Positions 37,919 to 47,718 are shown, counted from the first letter of the stretch. The stretch is DNA of 64,000 nucleotides from Glaciimonas sp. (GCA_012927625.1 JABBOV010000018.1:1-64000); one strand, 5' to 3'. Notes: generated from the letters alone by a model not told the origin. Program-made: numbers and translations.

Positions 37919-39112
37919 CTAAGCTGGCACCTGCGGGTTGTCGATTTTGCCCAGCCACCAGGTGAGCAGGTTCATCAGGCTCAACGTCGCGCCGGCAATG
38001 GCGACACCGGTCCACTGCGCATACTGATAAGCGCTGGCTGAAATCAGCGAACCCAGAGCGCCGCCGATAAAATAGCTAGTCATGTACCCGGCGGTAAGGC
38101 GGCTGCGCGCTTCCGGCATCAGGCGATAAATCATGGCTTGATTGGTGACGTGAATTGCTTGAACCGCCAGATCGAGTACGACAATCCCAAGCACCAGGGC
38201 GGCAATAGAATATTGGCCGAGCCAGATCGGCAACCAGGAAACCAGCAGTAACAGCAGGCTGACCGAGGTGGTCTGACGGGATTTTCCCTTGTCCGCCAAC
38301 TGTCCGGCGCGGGTAGCGGCCAGCGCGCCGGCAGCGCCGGCCAGCCCAAACAAGCCGATCATCGCCTCGGAATATCTATACGGCGGCGCGGCCAGCAGAA
38401 ACGCCATCGATGTCCACAACACGCTGAAGTTGGCAAACGATAGCGCGCCCAGCAGAGCGCGGGTGCGCAACGCCGCATTGCGGCTAAACAGAGAGAAAAT
38501 CGACGCCAGCAGTTGCGGATAGTTAAGCCCGCTGGCTTCCTTATAACGGGGCAGTGCGCGCCACAAGATGAGCGCCATGATCACCATCAGGCCGCTGGCG
38601 ACCCAATAAATCGTGCGCCAGCCGCCGATGGATGCCAGCGCTCCAGCCACGGTGCGTGCCAGCAAAATGCCGAGCAACAGCCCGCTCATGATGGTTCCCA
38701 CCACTTTGCCGCGTTGCTGCGGCGCGGCCAGCGTGGCGGCCAGCGGCACCAGAATTTGCGCCACGACGGAAAACAGCCCCGTCAACGCAGTGCCGGCGAT
38801 CATCCAGGCCACGCTGGAAGACATGGCCGTAATCAACATGCCGCCTGCGGACAGCAGCGTCATCAAAACAATGAGGCCGCGACGCTCGAACATATCGCCC
38901 AGCGGCACGATGAACATCAGGCCAAGGGCGTAGCCGAGCTGTGCCGCGGTAACGATAAAGCCGGCCTGATTGACCGACAGCGCAAACGCGCCGGCGATGG
39001 TTTCGAGCAGCGGCTGCGCGTAGTAATTGCTGGCAACGGCAAGCCCGGTGGCAATCGACATCAGGACGATCAGCGCCTGGCTTAATACGGGATTTTCTGT
39101 CTTTTGATGCAT
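37919..39112 (-). CDS. MFS transporter (YnfM-like drug/sugar efflux type)
   Basis: 397 residues from ATG 39112 (MHQKTENPVLSQALIVLMSI); an in-frame start 14 codons upstream has no better site. Twelve hydrophobic segments and the motif-A-like loop GYALGLMFIVPLGDMFERRG between helices 2 and 3 are present. An uptake role is not suggested; relatives are exporters. It lies alone, next to repeat R1. Confidence 0.88.
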   Translation of the reverse strand: MHQKTENPVLSQALIVLMSIATGLAVASNYYAQPLLETIAGAFALSVNQAGFIVTAAQLGYALGLMFIVPLGDMFERRGLIVLMTLLSAGGMLITAMSSSVAWMIAGTALTGLFSVVAQILVPLAATLAAPQQRGKVVGTIMSGLLLGILLARTVAGALASIGGWRTIYWVASGLMVIMALILWRALPRYKEASGLNYPQLLASIFSLFSRNAALRTRALLGALSFANFSVLWTSMAFLLAAPPYRYSEAMIGLFGLAGAAGALAATRAGQLADKGKSRQTTSVSLLLLLVSWLPIWLGQYSIAALVLGIVVLDLAVQAIHVTNQAMIYRLMPEARSRLTAGYMTSYFIGGALGSLISASAYQYAQWTGVAIAGATLSLMNLLTWWLGKIDNPQVPA

Positions 39113-39362
39113 TATGTAGATTCTTAAGCTGGCAAAGGACGCAGTATTGCCCATCCCGGGGCATTACTCCAATGGTTGATTTTCATGCGATTAATTTCGC
39201 ATTGATGCAGCCCATAAATACATTGCATTGAATCCATGATTCCCGGCTTACTCATGCCAATTGCGCAATGCATTCAAGGTAGTTCTGGCTTATTAGCAAA
39301 GAATCGTTTGAGGGTTTGGTGATGCATCTTGGCTGGGCCTGACCGCACCGTTCCATTTTTTT

Positions 39363-39887
39363 CTATGTTATTTCCGTTGGCGCGACTGACCGGAAATGCG
39401 GTCGCTTGACAACGATTTGTTCGTCAAAGAATGAACGGAAAGTGATGACGTTCTTTTTGTCTTTGTAGCAGGTCTCTTTCGCTTTTTTTAACGACTCAGG
39501 CACAACAAGGCATATTTCCTGACGGTGCATATCATCAATTGCATCTGACGATACACGGTCATCTACTGTTGCTAAAAACAATGTGCAGTTGAATTTTTCC
39601 ATAGCGATCTGTTTCCAGCGCTCGCGCAACGTGGTTTTAGCGGATAAAACCAGTGCATCATCGAAACTTCTTTTTACATCTTTTAAAACGATAAGACTAG
39701 GCAACACAAAATCTGGCCTGCGCCCACCTGTAACGGCTTGTTCTTCAAACGCGACATTGCCATCGGTTAATAGCCTGGCTATATGCTGTTCAAATGATCG
39801 CCCTGCACGGGACTTTCTGTGTTGGCTTGCACTCAGAAATGTGGCGTCGAGTTCTGGGAATCCATTGGCAGCTACTTCAATTTTTTT
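39363..39887 (-). pseudogene. EcoRII-type restriction endonuclease domain without a start codon
   Basis: The frame from 39887 reads IEVAANGFPELDATFLSASQ, HRKSRAGRSFEQHIARLL, EEQAVTGGRRPDFVLPS, LSAKTTLRERWKQIAMEKF and LATVDDRVSSDAIDDMH, the EcoRII catalytic domain with its Asp and Lys (PDFV; SAKTT). There is no ATG, GTG or TTG before the domain. The frame opens in a run of eight A on the coding strand (39881-39888) inside the last codons of the upstream gene. Either the start was lost or it is reached by frameshifting on that run. The N-terminal effector domain of EcoRII is absent. Confidence 0.7.
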
Positions 39888-40189
39888 TCAGTTAATTTGA
39901 GAATAAAAGTTTCGATGGTACGTTCTTGTCGATCAGTCGGTGGGCTATCAACCTGTTCCAAGCGTTCAAATTCATGCCAGTCGTGATCAAGATCCTCTTC
40001 GTAATCGTCGAAAAATAGATCAGGCACTCCAACTGCAAAAGCGTCGAAATACATCTCGTCAAGCAATGCTAGTTTTACCATCACGGACAAATTCTTTAAT
40101 GGCATATTGCGCGGATTTGAAAAAACAATCTCGCACCAGTTTTTGAAATTACCTGCATCGCGATACATGTAAGAAAAGCGAATATTCAT
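39872..40189 (-). CDS. Small acidic protein linked to the restriction gene
   Basis: 105 residues, MNIRFSYMYRDAGNFKNWCE, through DLFFDDYEEDLDHDWHEFER, ending KLTEKKLK. I recall similar ~100-residue proteins (SYLYRDASNYK, DHCWHEF motifs), function unknown. It overlaps the EcoRII-like frame by 16 bases and ends within the eight-A run that joins the two frames. Low GC as in the rest of the island. Confidence 0.65.
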   Translation of the reverse strand: MNIRFSYMYRDAGNFKNWCEIVFSNPRNMPLKNLSVMVKLALLDEMYFDAFAVGVPDLFFDDYEEDLDHDWHEFERLEQVDSPPTDRQERTIETFILKLTEKKLK

Positions 40190-40225
40190 TTTTTATTTTA
40201 CTAATGAAAAAGATATTGTTCTGGT

Positions 40226-42196
40226 TTAATCACGAAGAAAAATATTTTCGTTGTGCCATTCGATAAACTCAATTGAAGGGGTAAATTTTTCAGGCAAGGC
40301 AATCTTTTTACCCTCCAAGCCAATTAACCATTCCGATGCAAAACGATTGTCTGCCATTTGACGAACCGATGAGGAAATTTTGATTGTGTAGTCTGGCGTA
40401 AGAGTAATTAAACCTTTATCAAACGCTTTATCGTGTAAAGCAGAAAGGCAGAGGCCGTTACGTGGGTTGAGTCGATTATCCTTACCCGACCGCCAAGGAA
40501 TAATATGACTGGCCACCAATAAGGACGGATGCGCTATGCCCGTGATGCAACAACGTCCGGCGTAAGCACTCATCACAGCGCGACGAAAAAAATGTTGCCC
40601 TACGCGAATCTGTGTCTGTGAGGTTTTGTTCTCTGCCGAATAATTGATTTCCACGTCGTCTTCTATTTCCTCAGTAACTAGTGGTTCAATAAGAGTTGCA
40701 TTGCTTTGACTCACAAGTGCATCAATCATCATCTGACTTTCCAGCGCAAACTTGTTCCAGTCTTGCTGCATTTCGTCCCACATAGCACGGTCCAATTTTG
40801 AGGCCCCAACCAAACCTTTGCGCCCCGAACCAGTAATTACAGGATCGAGACTTGCGATATTGACCAACTTCATTGCAAGAGCAGAGGGTGTGCGTCCTAT
40901 CATTGCCGCAAACCGGATGATGTCCGGATTGCGTTGATCCAATTTTCCGAATGGAAGTTGGCAATACAAATTGAATGCGACTAACAATTGCTCGCGTGTC
41001 CAATTATTTGATTTTCCTGTCATCGTCAATTCCTCCACATTGATTTGCACCGGCATAGCTTGCCAGATTTTTTCATTGCTATTGATAATCATCGGTTTCA
41101 TTGCCTGCGCGACGCTGAGTATCATCGGCGGCATTGCGGCATCCGCAAGCAACTGATATGCCCGTGTATCCGACACCGGAATTCGGAACGTATCTGGATA
41201 ACCCATAAGGCGCGCACATTCACGTGGTGTCAGGCGACGCGGATTTTTCTGCTCTCCCTGATACACCAGAATTTCTGATCCATCCTTGTGGTAACGCGCT
41301 GATAAGGTCCGTGTGACTGAATCTTTATGCGCCAGCCCATAACCAAATCCATTGCCTGCTGCGCGGTGCTTGGCCGCATAGTTTTGCAGATAGACCCACA
41401 GATTGTCGGTCAGTGTGTATTTGGCAGGGATGCATTGATTGGCATGGTCAAAAAATTTACTTCCGTCCCACACCAGCAATGGTTCGCTGCCATCGGTTTT
41501 GTGCAGAATACTGCCCAGCTTGATCTGGTTTTTTTCCGGCAGGTTCAGCATATCCCAGTCAAACGCTACCGGTCCGCGGAAGCCGACGATGATGATACGT
41601 TCGCGGTGTTGTGGAACAAAGTGCGCGCCATCTATGACTTTGCAGTAGATGTGATAGCCCAGTTCTTGCGTCAGCGTTCGTTTGATGACATCGAAGGTAC
41701 GGCCTTTGTCATGTGACATCAGGTTTTTGACGTTTTCCAGAAGAAAAGCACGTGGGCGCTTAGTCTCAATGATGCGTGCCACGTCGAAAAACAACGTGCC
41801 CTGCGTTTCATCGGCGAATCCATGCGCGCGTCCCAGAGAATTTTTCTTTGAAACACCGGCGATAGAAAATGGCTGGCATGGAAATCCTGCCAGCAATACA
41901 TCGTGATCGGGGATGTCCGCGGCGTCAACTTGTGTGATATCGCCTGCAATCATATGTTCTGCAGGATAATTTTCTATATAGGTTTTTTGCGCATAACTGT
42001 CCCATTCACTGGTAAATACGCAACGCCCCCCTGCTGACTGAAAGCCGCTACGGTTACCGCCAACGCCTGCAAACAGATCTATAAAGCGGAAATCATCGGC
42101 ACTCGCTATCTGATCACATAACGGCGAGATGAGTTGGCGGAGTGCGGCAACAATATTTTGGCTTGCGAAAATTTCAGACAACATGAGCCGGGACAT
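40226..42196 (-). CDS. C5-cytosine methyltransferase fused to an HNH endonuclease
   Basis: 656 residues from ATG 42196 (GGGAAAG before it; an ATG 45 bases upstream, at 42241, is possible). Methyltransferase motifs: FRFIDLFAGVGGNRSGF (I), AGFPCQPFSIAG (IV, catalytic Cys), LLENVKNL (VI), QHRERIIIVGF (VIII) and RRLTPRECARLMGYPD (IX-X) up to about residue 380. From about 395 (MTGKSNNWTREQLLVAFNLY) a second protein type begins, ending in an HNH nuclease: CCITGIAHPSLLVASHIIPW, RNGLCLSALHDKAFDKG. The fusion is in frame with no frameshift. It would modify and possibly cleave DNA. Confidence 0.88.
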   Translation of the reverse strand: MSRLMLSEIFASQNIVAALRQLISPLCDQIASADDFRFIDLFAGVGGNRSGFQSAGGRCVFTSEWDSYAQKTYIENYPAEHMIAGDITQVDAADIPDHDVLLAGFPCQPFSIAGVSKKNSLGRAHGFADETQGTLFFDVARIIETKRPRAFLLENVKNLMSHDKGRTFDVIKRTLTQELGYHIYCKVIDGAHFVPQHRERIIIVGFRGPVAFDWDMLNLPEKNQIKLGSILHKTDGSEPLLVWDGSKFFDHANQCIPAKYTLTDNLWVYLQNYAAKHRAAGNGFGYGLAHKDSVTRTLSARYHKDGSEILVYQGEQKNPRRLTPRECARLMGYPDTFRIPVSDTRAYQLLADAAMPPMILSVAQAMKPMIINSNEKIWQAMPVQINVEELTMTGKSNNWTREQLLVAFNLYCQLPFGKLDQRNPDIIRFAAMIGRTPSALAMKLVNIASLDPVITGSGRKGLVGASKLDRAMWDEMQQDWNKFALESQMMIDALVSQSNATLIEPLVTEEIEDDVEINYSAENKTSQTQIRVGQHFFRRAVMSAYAGRCCITGIAHPSLLVASHIIPWRSGKDNRLNPRNGLCLSALHDKAFDKGLITLTPDYTIKISSSVRQMADNRFASEWLIGLEGKKIALPEKFTPSIEFIEWHNENIFLRD

Positions 42197-42585
42197 GCTT
42201 TCCCATATAAAGCTGTTGGGAGCCAACTGGCGAGTTGCCATTGTTTGGGAATGCGCGATTCAGGGACGCAGCAGGCTAGTGTTTGAAACACTTATCAATA
42301 ACTTAGTGGGCTGGATTAATGAACCTCAATCCCCGGGGATTGATCTGGCTGGAAACACCGAGTGAGTGATGCCGATGCGAAACAGATGGTTTGTAACGCT
42401 GGTGAAAATTTTTTAGACCAGTATCAAAACGGCGGCGTATCGTAGTTTCAGGAATGTCGTGTCCACCCTAGCGTACCCTCCTAGCAACGCGGGCAATGGC
42501 TGTTTCTGCATTAGGCAATTGCAAAAAAATCAGTTTGGCGTGACAGCCGATTAGCGTCATCCCAAGATACCTTCCGATAAATTCG

Positions 42586-42838
42586 CTGCGCGATGCTCGC
42601 TGTGACCCGCGAAAAATATCGGCGATTATTCTCAGTGGGATGCTCTTTTTTTTTGTAGCTATTCGTTGTAGGTGCGAATTTATTCGCATCAGCTTGCGTG
42701 GAATCGTTAAGATTGTGAATAAATTCGCACCTACGAATGCAGCCGTATTGAATCTGTAATATAGATATACTGCAATTTGTATTTTTTTATTACGCAATTA
42801 ATACATGCGGAAAATAGTGCATTTAACAGCATACTCCA
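42586..42838 (+). repeat. Dispersed direct repeat R2 (~253 bp)
   Basis: Second copy of R1, same orientation, with a short T-rich insertion (CTTTTTTTTTGTAG at about 42653). The hairpin GTAGGTGCGAATTTATTCGC / GAATAAATTCGCACCTAC is better paired here. R1 and R2 enclose the MFS gene and the whole restriction-modification island. The rest of 42242-42585 has no gene. Confidence 0.85.
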
Positions 42839-42875
42839 CTAATTTTGTTTATTTATGGCGCCGCACTGAAGCCGC

Positions 42876-42914
42876 AAAAAAAGAGTCCTGCACAGCGATG
42901 CTATGCAGGACTTT
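42876..42914 (-). terminator. Rho-independent terminator after mmsA
   Basis: On the minus strand AGTCCTGCA pairs with TGCAGGACT (nine bases each, 42904-42912 and 42884-42892), followed by C and seven T. It ends the aminotransferase-mmsA transcript 22 bases after the mmsA stop. Confidence 0.88.
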
Positions 42915-42935
42915 TCACTTTCAAGCCAACGACGT

Positions 42936-44432
42936 TTACTGATTATCAGGAAAGGCGAATTGTGCGGTTTCGCGCACGCCGCCGGTTGGCCAGCGCTGCG
43001 TAACCGTCTTGCGGCGGGTGAAGAAGTTGACGCTGTCAGGGCCGTACATGCCGTTATCGCCGAAGGCGGAACGCTTCCAGCCGCAGAAGCTGTGATATGC
43101 CACCGGCACTGGCAACGGCACGTTGATGCCGACCATGCCAACCTTGATGTTGTCGCTGAAGTAGCGCGCCGCTTCGCCGTCGCGGGTGAAGATGCAAGTA
43201 CCGTTGCCGTATTCGTGGTCGTCGATCAGTTGCATCGCTTCTGCCATCGAGCCCACGCGCACTACGCACAATACCGGCCCGAAAATTTCTTCCTTGTAGG
43301 ATTTCATCTCCTTCTTGACGTGGTCGAGCAGGGTGGCGCCGATGAAGTAGCCGTTTTCATGCCCAGGCACAGATAATCCGCGGCCATCGACTGCGACGCT
43401 CGCTCCCTGTTGTTCGGCGCTGTCGATGTAGCCCAGCACTTTGTCGCGGTGCTGGCGCGTGATCAGCGGACCCATGTCGTTGTTGTTGTCGGTGCCGGGG
43501 CCGACTTTGAGCGTTGCCAGCCGCTCTGTGAGCTTGGCCACCAGCGCGTCGGCTACCGCATCACCGACCGCTACCGCAACTGAAATCGCCATGCAGCGTT
43601 CGCCGCAGGAGCCGAACGCCGCACCCATCAGCGCAGTTGCTGCGTTGTCGATATCCGCGTCCGGCATGATGATGGCGTGGTTTTTGGCGCCGCCCAGCGC
43701 CTTGACGCGCTTGCCGTTGGCGCAACCGGTGGCGTAGATGTATTCGGCAATTACGGTCGAGCCGACGAACCCGATGGCCTGGATGCGCGGGTCGGTCAGC
43801 AGCGTATCGACGGCTTCCTTGTCGCCGTTGACGACATTCAAGACGCCGTCCGGCAAGCCTGCTTGCTTGGCTAGTTTGGCGATCAGCAACATGCAACTTG
43901 GGTCGCGTTCAGACGGTTTCAGGACCATGGTGTTGCCGCAGGCAATCGCGGGAATCGCGATCCACAATGGCACCATGGCAGGGAAGTTGAACGGGGTGAT
44001 GCCGGCCACCACGCCCAGCGCCTGGCGCTCAGACCAGGAATCAATTGCCGGGCCGACGTTTTTGCTGTGTTCGCCTTTCAGCAAATCAGGCACGCCGCAC
44101 ATGTATTCGACTACTTCGATGCCGCGCTGCAGTTCGCCGGCCGCGTCATTGAGTACTTTGCCGTGTTCGTCGGTGATCAGCGCGCAAATGTCATCGACGT
44201 GCTGATCGAGCAATTGCTTGAGCTTGAACATGATTTGCGCGCGTTTACCCGGCGGCGTATTGCGCCATGCCGGGAAGGCGGCTTGCGCCTTGGCGATTGC
44301 ATGCTCTACGGTTGCTTTGGAAGCCAGTGCCACCTGCTTGGTGGCTAGGCCCGTTGCCGGGTTAAAAACATCCTGGGTGCGCCCAGTGTCGGCAATCAGT
44401 TCGCCGTTGATCCAGTGTCCAATCACAGTCAT
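42936..44432 (-). CDS. mmsA: Methylmalonate-semialdehyde dehydrogenase (CoA-acylating)
   Basis: 498 residues from ATG 44432 (MTVIGHWINGELIADTGRTQ), 12 bases after ACAGGGA. Features of MmsA rather than other aldehyde dehydrogenases: GITPFNFPAMVPLWIAIPAI, VNGDKEAVDTLLTDPRI, GSCGERCMAISVAV with the catalytic Cys, and EIFGPVLCVVRV. It oxidises malonate or methylmalonate semialdehyde to acetyl-CoA or propionyl-CoA. It follows an omega-aminotransferase, so malonate semialdehyde from beta-alanine is a likely substrate. Confidence 0.93.
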   Translation of the reverse strand: MTVIGHWINGELIADTGRTQDVFNPATGLATKQVALASKATVEHAIAKAQAAFPAWRNTPPGKRAQIMFKLKQLLDQHVDDICALITDEHGKVLNDAAGELQRGIEVVEYMCGVPDLLKGEHSKNVGPAIDSWSERQALGVVAGITPFNFPAMVPLWIAIPAIACGNTMVLKPSERDPSCMLLIAKLAKQAGLPDGVLNVVNGDKEAVDTLLTDPRIQAIGFVGSTVIAEYIYATGCANGKRVKALGGAKNHAIIMPDADIDNAATALMGAAFGSCGERCMAISVAVAVGDAVADALVAKLTERLATLKVGPGTDNNNDMGPLITRQHRDKVLGYIDSAEQQGASVAVDGRGLSVPGHENGYFIGATLLDHVKKEMKSYKEEIFGPVLCVVRVGSMAEAMQLIDDHEYGNGTCIFTRDGEAARYFSDNIKVGMVGINVPLPVPVAYHSFCGWKRSAFGDNGMYGPDSVNFFTRRKTVTQRWPTGGVRETAQFAFPDNQ

Positions 44433-44461
44433 GTTGATTCCCTGTTTGGGTGATGCGTAGC

Positions 44462-44505
44462 GCAGGCCTCCGTGCCTGCGGCCCGGTGCAGGCACGGAGG
44501 CCTGC
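44462..44505. repeat. Perfect hairpin, 18-bp arms, between aminotransferase and mmsA
   Basis: GCAGGCCTCCGTGCCTGC (44462-44479), eight-base loop, and its exact reverse complement (44488-44505). It lies 13 bases after the aminotransferase stop. It resembles a REP unit: a relative of its edge (GTAGTGCGTGCCTGCACTAC) recurs at about 45990. It may protect or attenuate the shared mRNA. Confidence 0.65.
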
Positions 44506-44518
44506 ACTACTTTAATTA

Positions 44519-45865
44519 CTATTCGACAGTGGGCACCGCATGCACCACTTTGCCCAGCGTTTCGCCCATCAGGCGTAACTCGTCCGGGGTCGAGATGAAC
44601 GGCGGGCCGACTGCCACGGTGTCGCCGCTAATCCGAAACAGCATGCCTTGGTTGATGCCTTCTTCCAACACCCGCATGCCGCGCAGACCGGGTTTGCCGG
44701 GGATCGGCTCCAGGTCGATTGCGGCGGCCAGGCCGAAGTTGCGAATATCCATGATGCCGCCTTGTCCTTTCAATGCATGAAAAGATTCCTGCAACACGGG
44801 TTCCAATGCGCGGGAACGGGCGATCAAGTCATCTTGTTCGATGATGTCGAGCACCGCATTGCCGACTGCCGCCGCCAGCGGATGGCCGGAATAGGTATAG
44901 CCGTGGGAGAACTCAACCGCGTGGTCGGGGCCGTTCATGAAGGCCTGGAAAATCTGTTCGCGCGCGATTACGCCGCCCATCGGTACCACGCCGTTGGTGA
45001 TCTGTTTGGCGAAGGTGAGTAAATCCGGCGTTACGCCGAGGCGCTGACAACTGAAATTTGCCCCGAAACGCCCAAAACCACCGATAACTTCATCAAAAAT
45101 CAGCAAAATCCCATGCTTGGTGCAAATTTCGCGCAGGCGGTTTAAATAGCCGACCGGTGGCACCAGCACGCCGGTGGAGCCGGCCACGGGCTCGACGATC
45201 ACGGCGGCGATGTTGGAGGCGTCGTGCAGCGCGACTATGCGCTCCAACTCATCGGCCAGATGCGCGCCCCATTGCGGTTGCCCCTGGCTGAACGCCATTT
45301 CCTTCAGATTGTGGGTGTGTGACAAATGATCGACGCCGTTCAGAATCAGCGGCGAAAACATTTTGCGATTAGGGCCGATGCCACCGACCGAAATACCGCC
45401 GAAGCCGACGCCGTGGTAACCGCGCTCGCGCCCGATGAAGCGGGTACGGCCGGCTTCACCGCGGGTGCGATGGTAGGCCAGCGCAATTTTCATCGCAGTA
45501 TCGACCGATTCGGAGCCGGAGTTGGTGAAAAACACCCGGTTCAGATCTTCCGGCGCCATTGCGGCGATGCGATTGGCCAACTTGTGCGCCCACGGGTTGG
45601 CAAGTTGGAACGGTGGACTGAAATCCACTGTGTCCAGTTGCTTGCGCGCCGCTTCGGTAATGCGCGGGTCGCCGTGCCCAAGCGCGGTAGTCCATAGCGC
45701 AGACAGACAATCGAACACGCGACGCCCGTCAGACAGTGTGAAATACGCCCCCTTGGCCTGCGTAATCATCTTTGGATGGTGCTGAAAATAACGATTGGAT
45801 GTGAACGGCATCCAGTAATGATCCATGCCGATATCGGTCATTGGTGGGGTGTCAGGGATACGCAT
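44519..45865 (-). CDS. Class III omega-aminotransferase (beta-alanine:pyruvate type)
   Basis: 448 residues. PLP-enzyme motifs: FFTNSGSESVDTAMKIALAY, LLIFDEVIGGFGRFG and LTFAKQITNGVVPMGGVI with the PLP Lys. The opening HYWMPFTSNRYFQHHPKMIT is typical of beta-alanine--pyruvate transaminases. Beta-alanine plus pyruvate gives malonate semialdehyde plus alanine, which MmsA downstream converts to acetyl-CoA. It shares a 200-base spacer with a divergent MocR-type regulator. Confidence 0.92.
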   Translation of the reverse strand: MRIPDTPPMTDIGMDHYWMPFTSNRYFQHHPKMITQAKGAYFTLSDGRRVFDCLSALWTTALGHGDPRITEAARKQLDTVDFSPPFQLANPWAHKLANRIAAMAPEDLNRVFFTNSGSESVDTAMKIALAYHRTRGEAGRTRFIGRERGYHGVGFGGISVGGIGPNRKMFSPLILNGVDHLSHTHNLKEMAFSQGQPQWGAHLADELERIVALHDASNIAAVIVEPVAGSTGVLVPPVGYLNRLREICTKHGILLIFDEVIGGFGRFGANFSCQRLGVTPDLLTFAKQITNGVVPMGGVIAREQIFQAFMNGPDHAVEFSHGYTYSGHPLAAAVGNAVLDIIEQDDLIARSRALEPVLQESFHALKGQGGIMDIRNFGLAAAIDLEPIPGKPGLRGMRVLEEGINQGMLFRISGDTVAVGPPFISTPDELRLMGETLGKVVHAVPTVE

Positions 45866-46065
45866 TTGGGTGTCTCCAGTGAATGGCTGTACTTCTACTG
45901 TATGTCAGTCCGTGGTAATTATATATATACAGTTGGTGCGATTGCCCCTATAACTGTGTCTATCCGCTGCTGGATACAATTTCTGCGAGTAGTGCGTGCC
46001 TGCACTACCAATGCCTAACAGTATCGGGCACTTTTAAAGTTTCATTTTCAGTAAGACTACCTTGT

Positions 46066-47469
46066 ATGTTTACACTTGACCGCACTGCAGATACGCCGCT
46101 GTTCCATCAATTAAGCAATGCGCTGCGGCGCGAGATAGACCGGGGCCAACTGATCATCGGTAGCCGCGTGCCGTCGGTACGGCTGATGGCGAAGCAATGC
46201 GGGGTCAGCCTGATCACGGTAGTCAATGCCTACAACCGGCTGGTGGCAGAAGGTTATTTGCAGCCGCGCCGCGCCAGCGGTTATTACGTCAGTCAACCTT
46301 CGCATAGTATGCCGGTGCCGGTTTTTCATACTTCGATGGCCGGGGTCGCAGTGGATTCGGAGTGGTTGGTCAGTCATGTGTTTGCCGATGCCTCATCGCT
46401 GTTGATGCCAGGTTGCGGCTGGTTGCCAGAAGACTGGCTGGAAGGCGAACATATCCGTCATGCGCTCACTACCTTGGCCCGAAAAAGTGCCGGTTCGATG
46501 GTGCGCTACGGCAATCCTTATGGCTACCAACCGCTGCGCAAGGCTTTGCAAATGGCATTGCATGCACGCGCAATCGAGCTCGATACCGAGCAGATCATCC
46601 TGACCCAGGGCGCCAGTCAGGCGCTCAATTTGTGTGCGCGGCTGTTTCTGAAGCCAGGCGACACAGTATTTGTTGATGATCCGATGTATGCGAATCTGAT
46701 TGCTATGTTGCGTATCGGAGGCTATCGCGTGATTGGCGTGCCGCGCACCCTGAGCGGGCCGGATTGCGCACAACTGGAAACTCTGGCCGCCAGCTACCGG
46801 CCGCGTGCTTTCTTCACCAATACCAGCCTGCAGAATCCAACCGGTACTTCCACCAGCATCTCTACTGCGCACCGGATTTTGCGCGCCGCGGAAAACTTCG
46901 ATTTTCAGATCATCGAGGACGATATTTTCGCCGATCTGCAGCCGGAGCGCAGTACTTCACTGGCAGCCCTCGATCAACTCAATCGGGTCACGTATATCGG
47001 CAGCTTGTCGAAGTCGATCTCGCCCAGCCTGCGGGTCGGATTCATCGCTTGCAATCGCGACCTGGCCCATGAGTTTGCGCAGAAAAAGATGCTGGAAGGC
47101 TTGACCAGTTGTGAAATCAGCGAAAAACTGGCATCGATAATTTTGACTGAAGGCCGCCATCGACTTTCGATCGAGCGCTTGCGCGGCCGCTGCGAGCAAG
47201 CGCAGCGCACGGTCGCCACCCAATTGGAAAATTGCGGCCTGCAACTGTTTCATCGGCCGAGCGCCGGGATGTTCCTGTGGGCACGTTTTGCCGGTGCCAT
47301 TGACACGGCGCAAGTGGCGCAGCAAGCCGCAGACGAAGCGCTGTTGTTGGCGCCAGGCAAGTTATTCGAGACCATCGATCAACCCAGCCCTTGGCTACGT
47401 TTCAACGTCGCTCACAGCGATCATGCCCAACTGTACCGCTTTCTGGAGCGAGTTGCGGCCGGCGCTTAG
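46066..47469 (+). CDS. MocR/PdxR-type regulator (GntR HTH plus aminotransferase domain)
   Basis: 467 residues. GntR-type winged HTH (ALRREIDRGQLIIGSRVPSV, KQCGVSLITVVNAYNRLVAE) followed by a fold-type I aminotransferase domain (EQIILTQGASQALNLCARLF; YIGSLSKSISPSLRVGFIAC with the PLP Lys). MocR proteins sense amino compounds through PLP and commonly control adjacent, divergent genes; here the aminotransferase-mmsA operon is the obvious candidate target. Normal length. No gene is seen in 47470-47718. Confidence 0.93.
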   Translation: MFTLDRTADTPLFHQLSNALRREIDRGQLIIGSRVPSVRLMAKQCGVSLITVVNAYNRLVAEGYLQPRRASGYYVSQPSHSMPVPVFHTSMAGVAVDSEWLVSHVFADASSLLMPGCGWLPEDWLEGEHIRHALTTLARKSAGSMVRYGNPYGYQPLRKALQMALHARAIELDTEQIILTQGASQALNLCARLFLKPGDTVFVDDPMYANLIAMLRIGGYRVIGVPRTLSGPDCAQLETLAASYRPRAFFTNTSLQNPTGTSTSISTAHRILRAAENFDFQIIEDDIFADLQPERSTSLAALDQLNRVTYIGSLSKSISPSLRVGFIACNRDLAHEFAQKKMLEGLTSCEISEKLASIILTEGRHRLSIERLRGRCEQAQRTVATQLENCGLQLFHRPSAGMFLWARFAGAIDTAQVAQQAADEALLLAPGKLFETIDQPSPWLRFNVAHSDHAQLYRFLERVAAGA

Positions 47470-47718
47470 AGTACAGCGCATTTAATAAAAACAGACAGCG
47501 AAAACCTAATTCACGGTGTTGACGGCGTTGTGGCAAATGGTTTGGTCAGGCTGTCGCCCCCGGGCATGACAAGCTGATAACCGCGGGCCAAGGCCTTGCT
47601 TGGGCACATAAGCCGGCGGCTGGTAATGGATTTGCGTGGGCAGAGTAGAACAAAAAAACCAGTCTTACAATTGAATAAGTTGGTTTTTAGGTTTCTTTGG
47701 GTGCTAAAAAATGTGACG

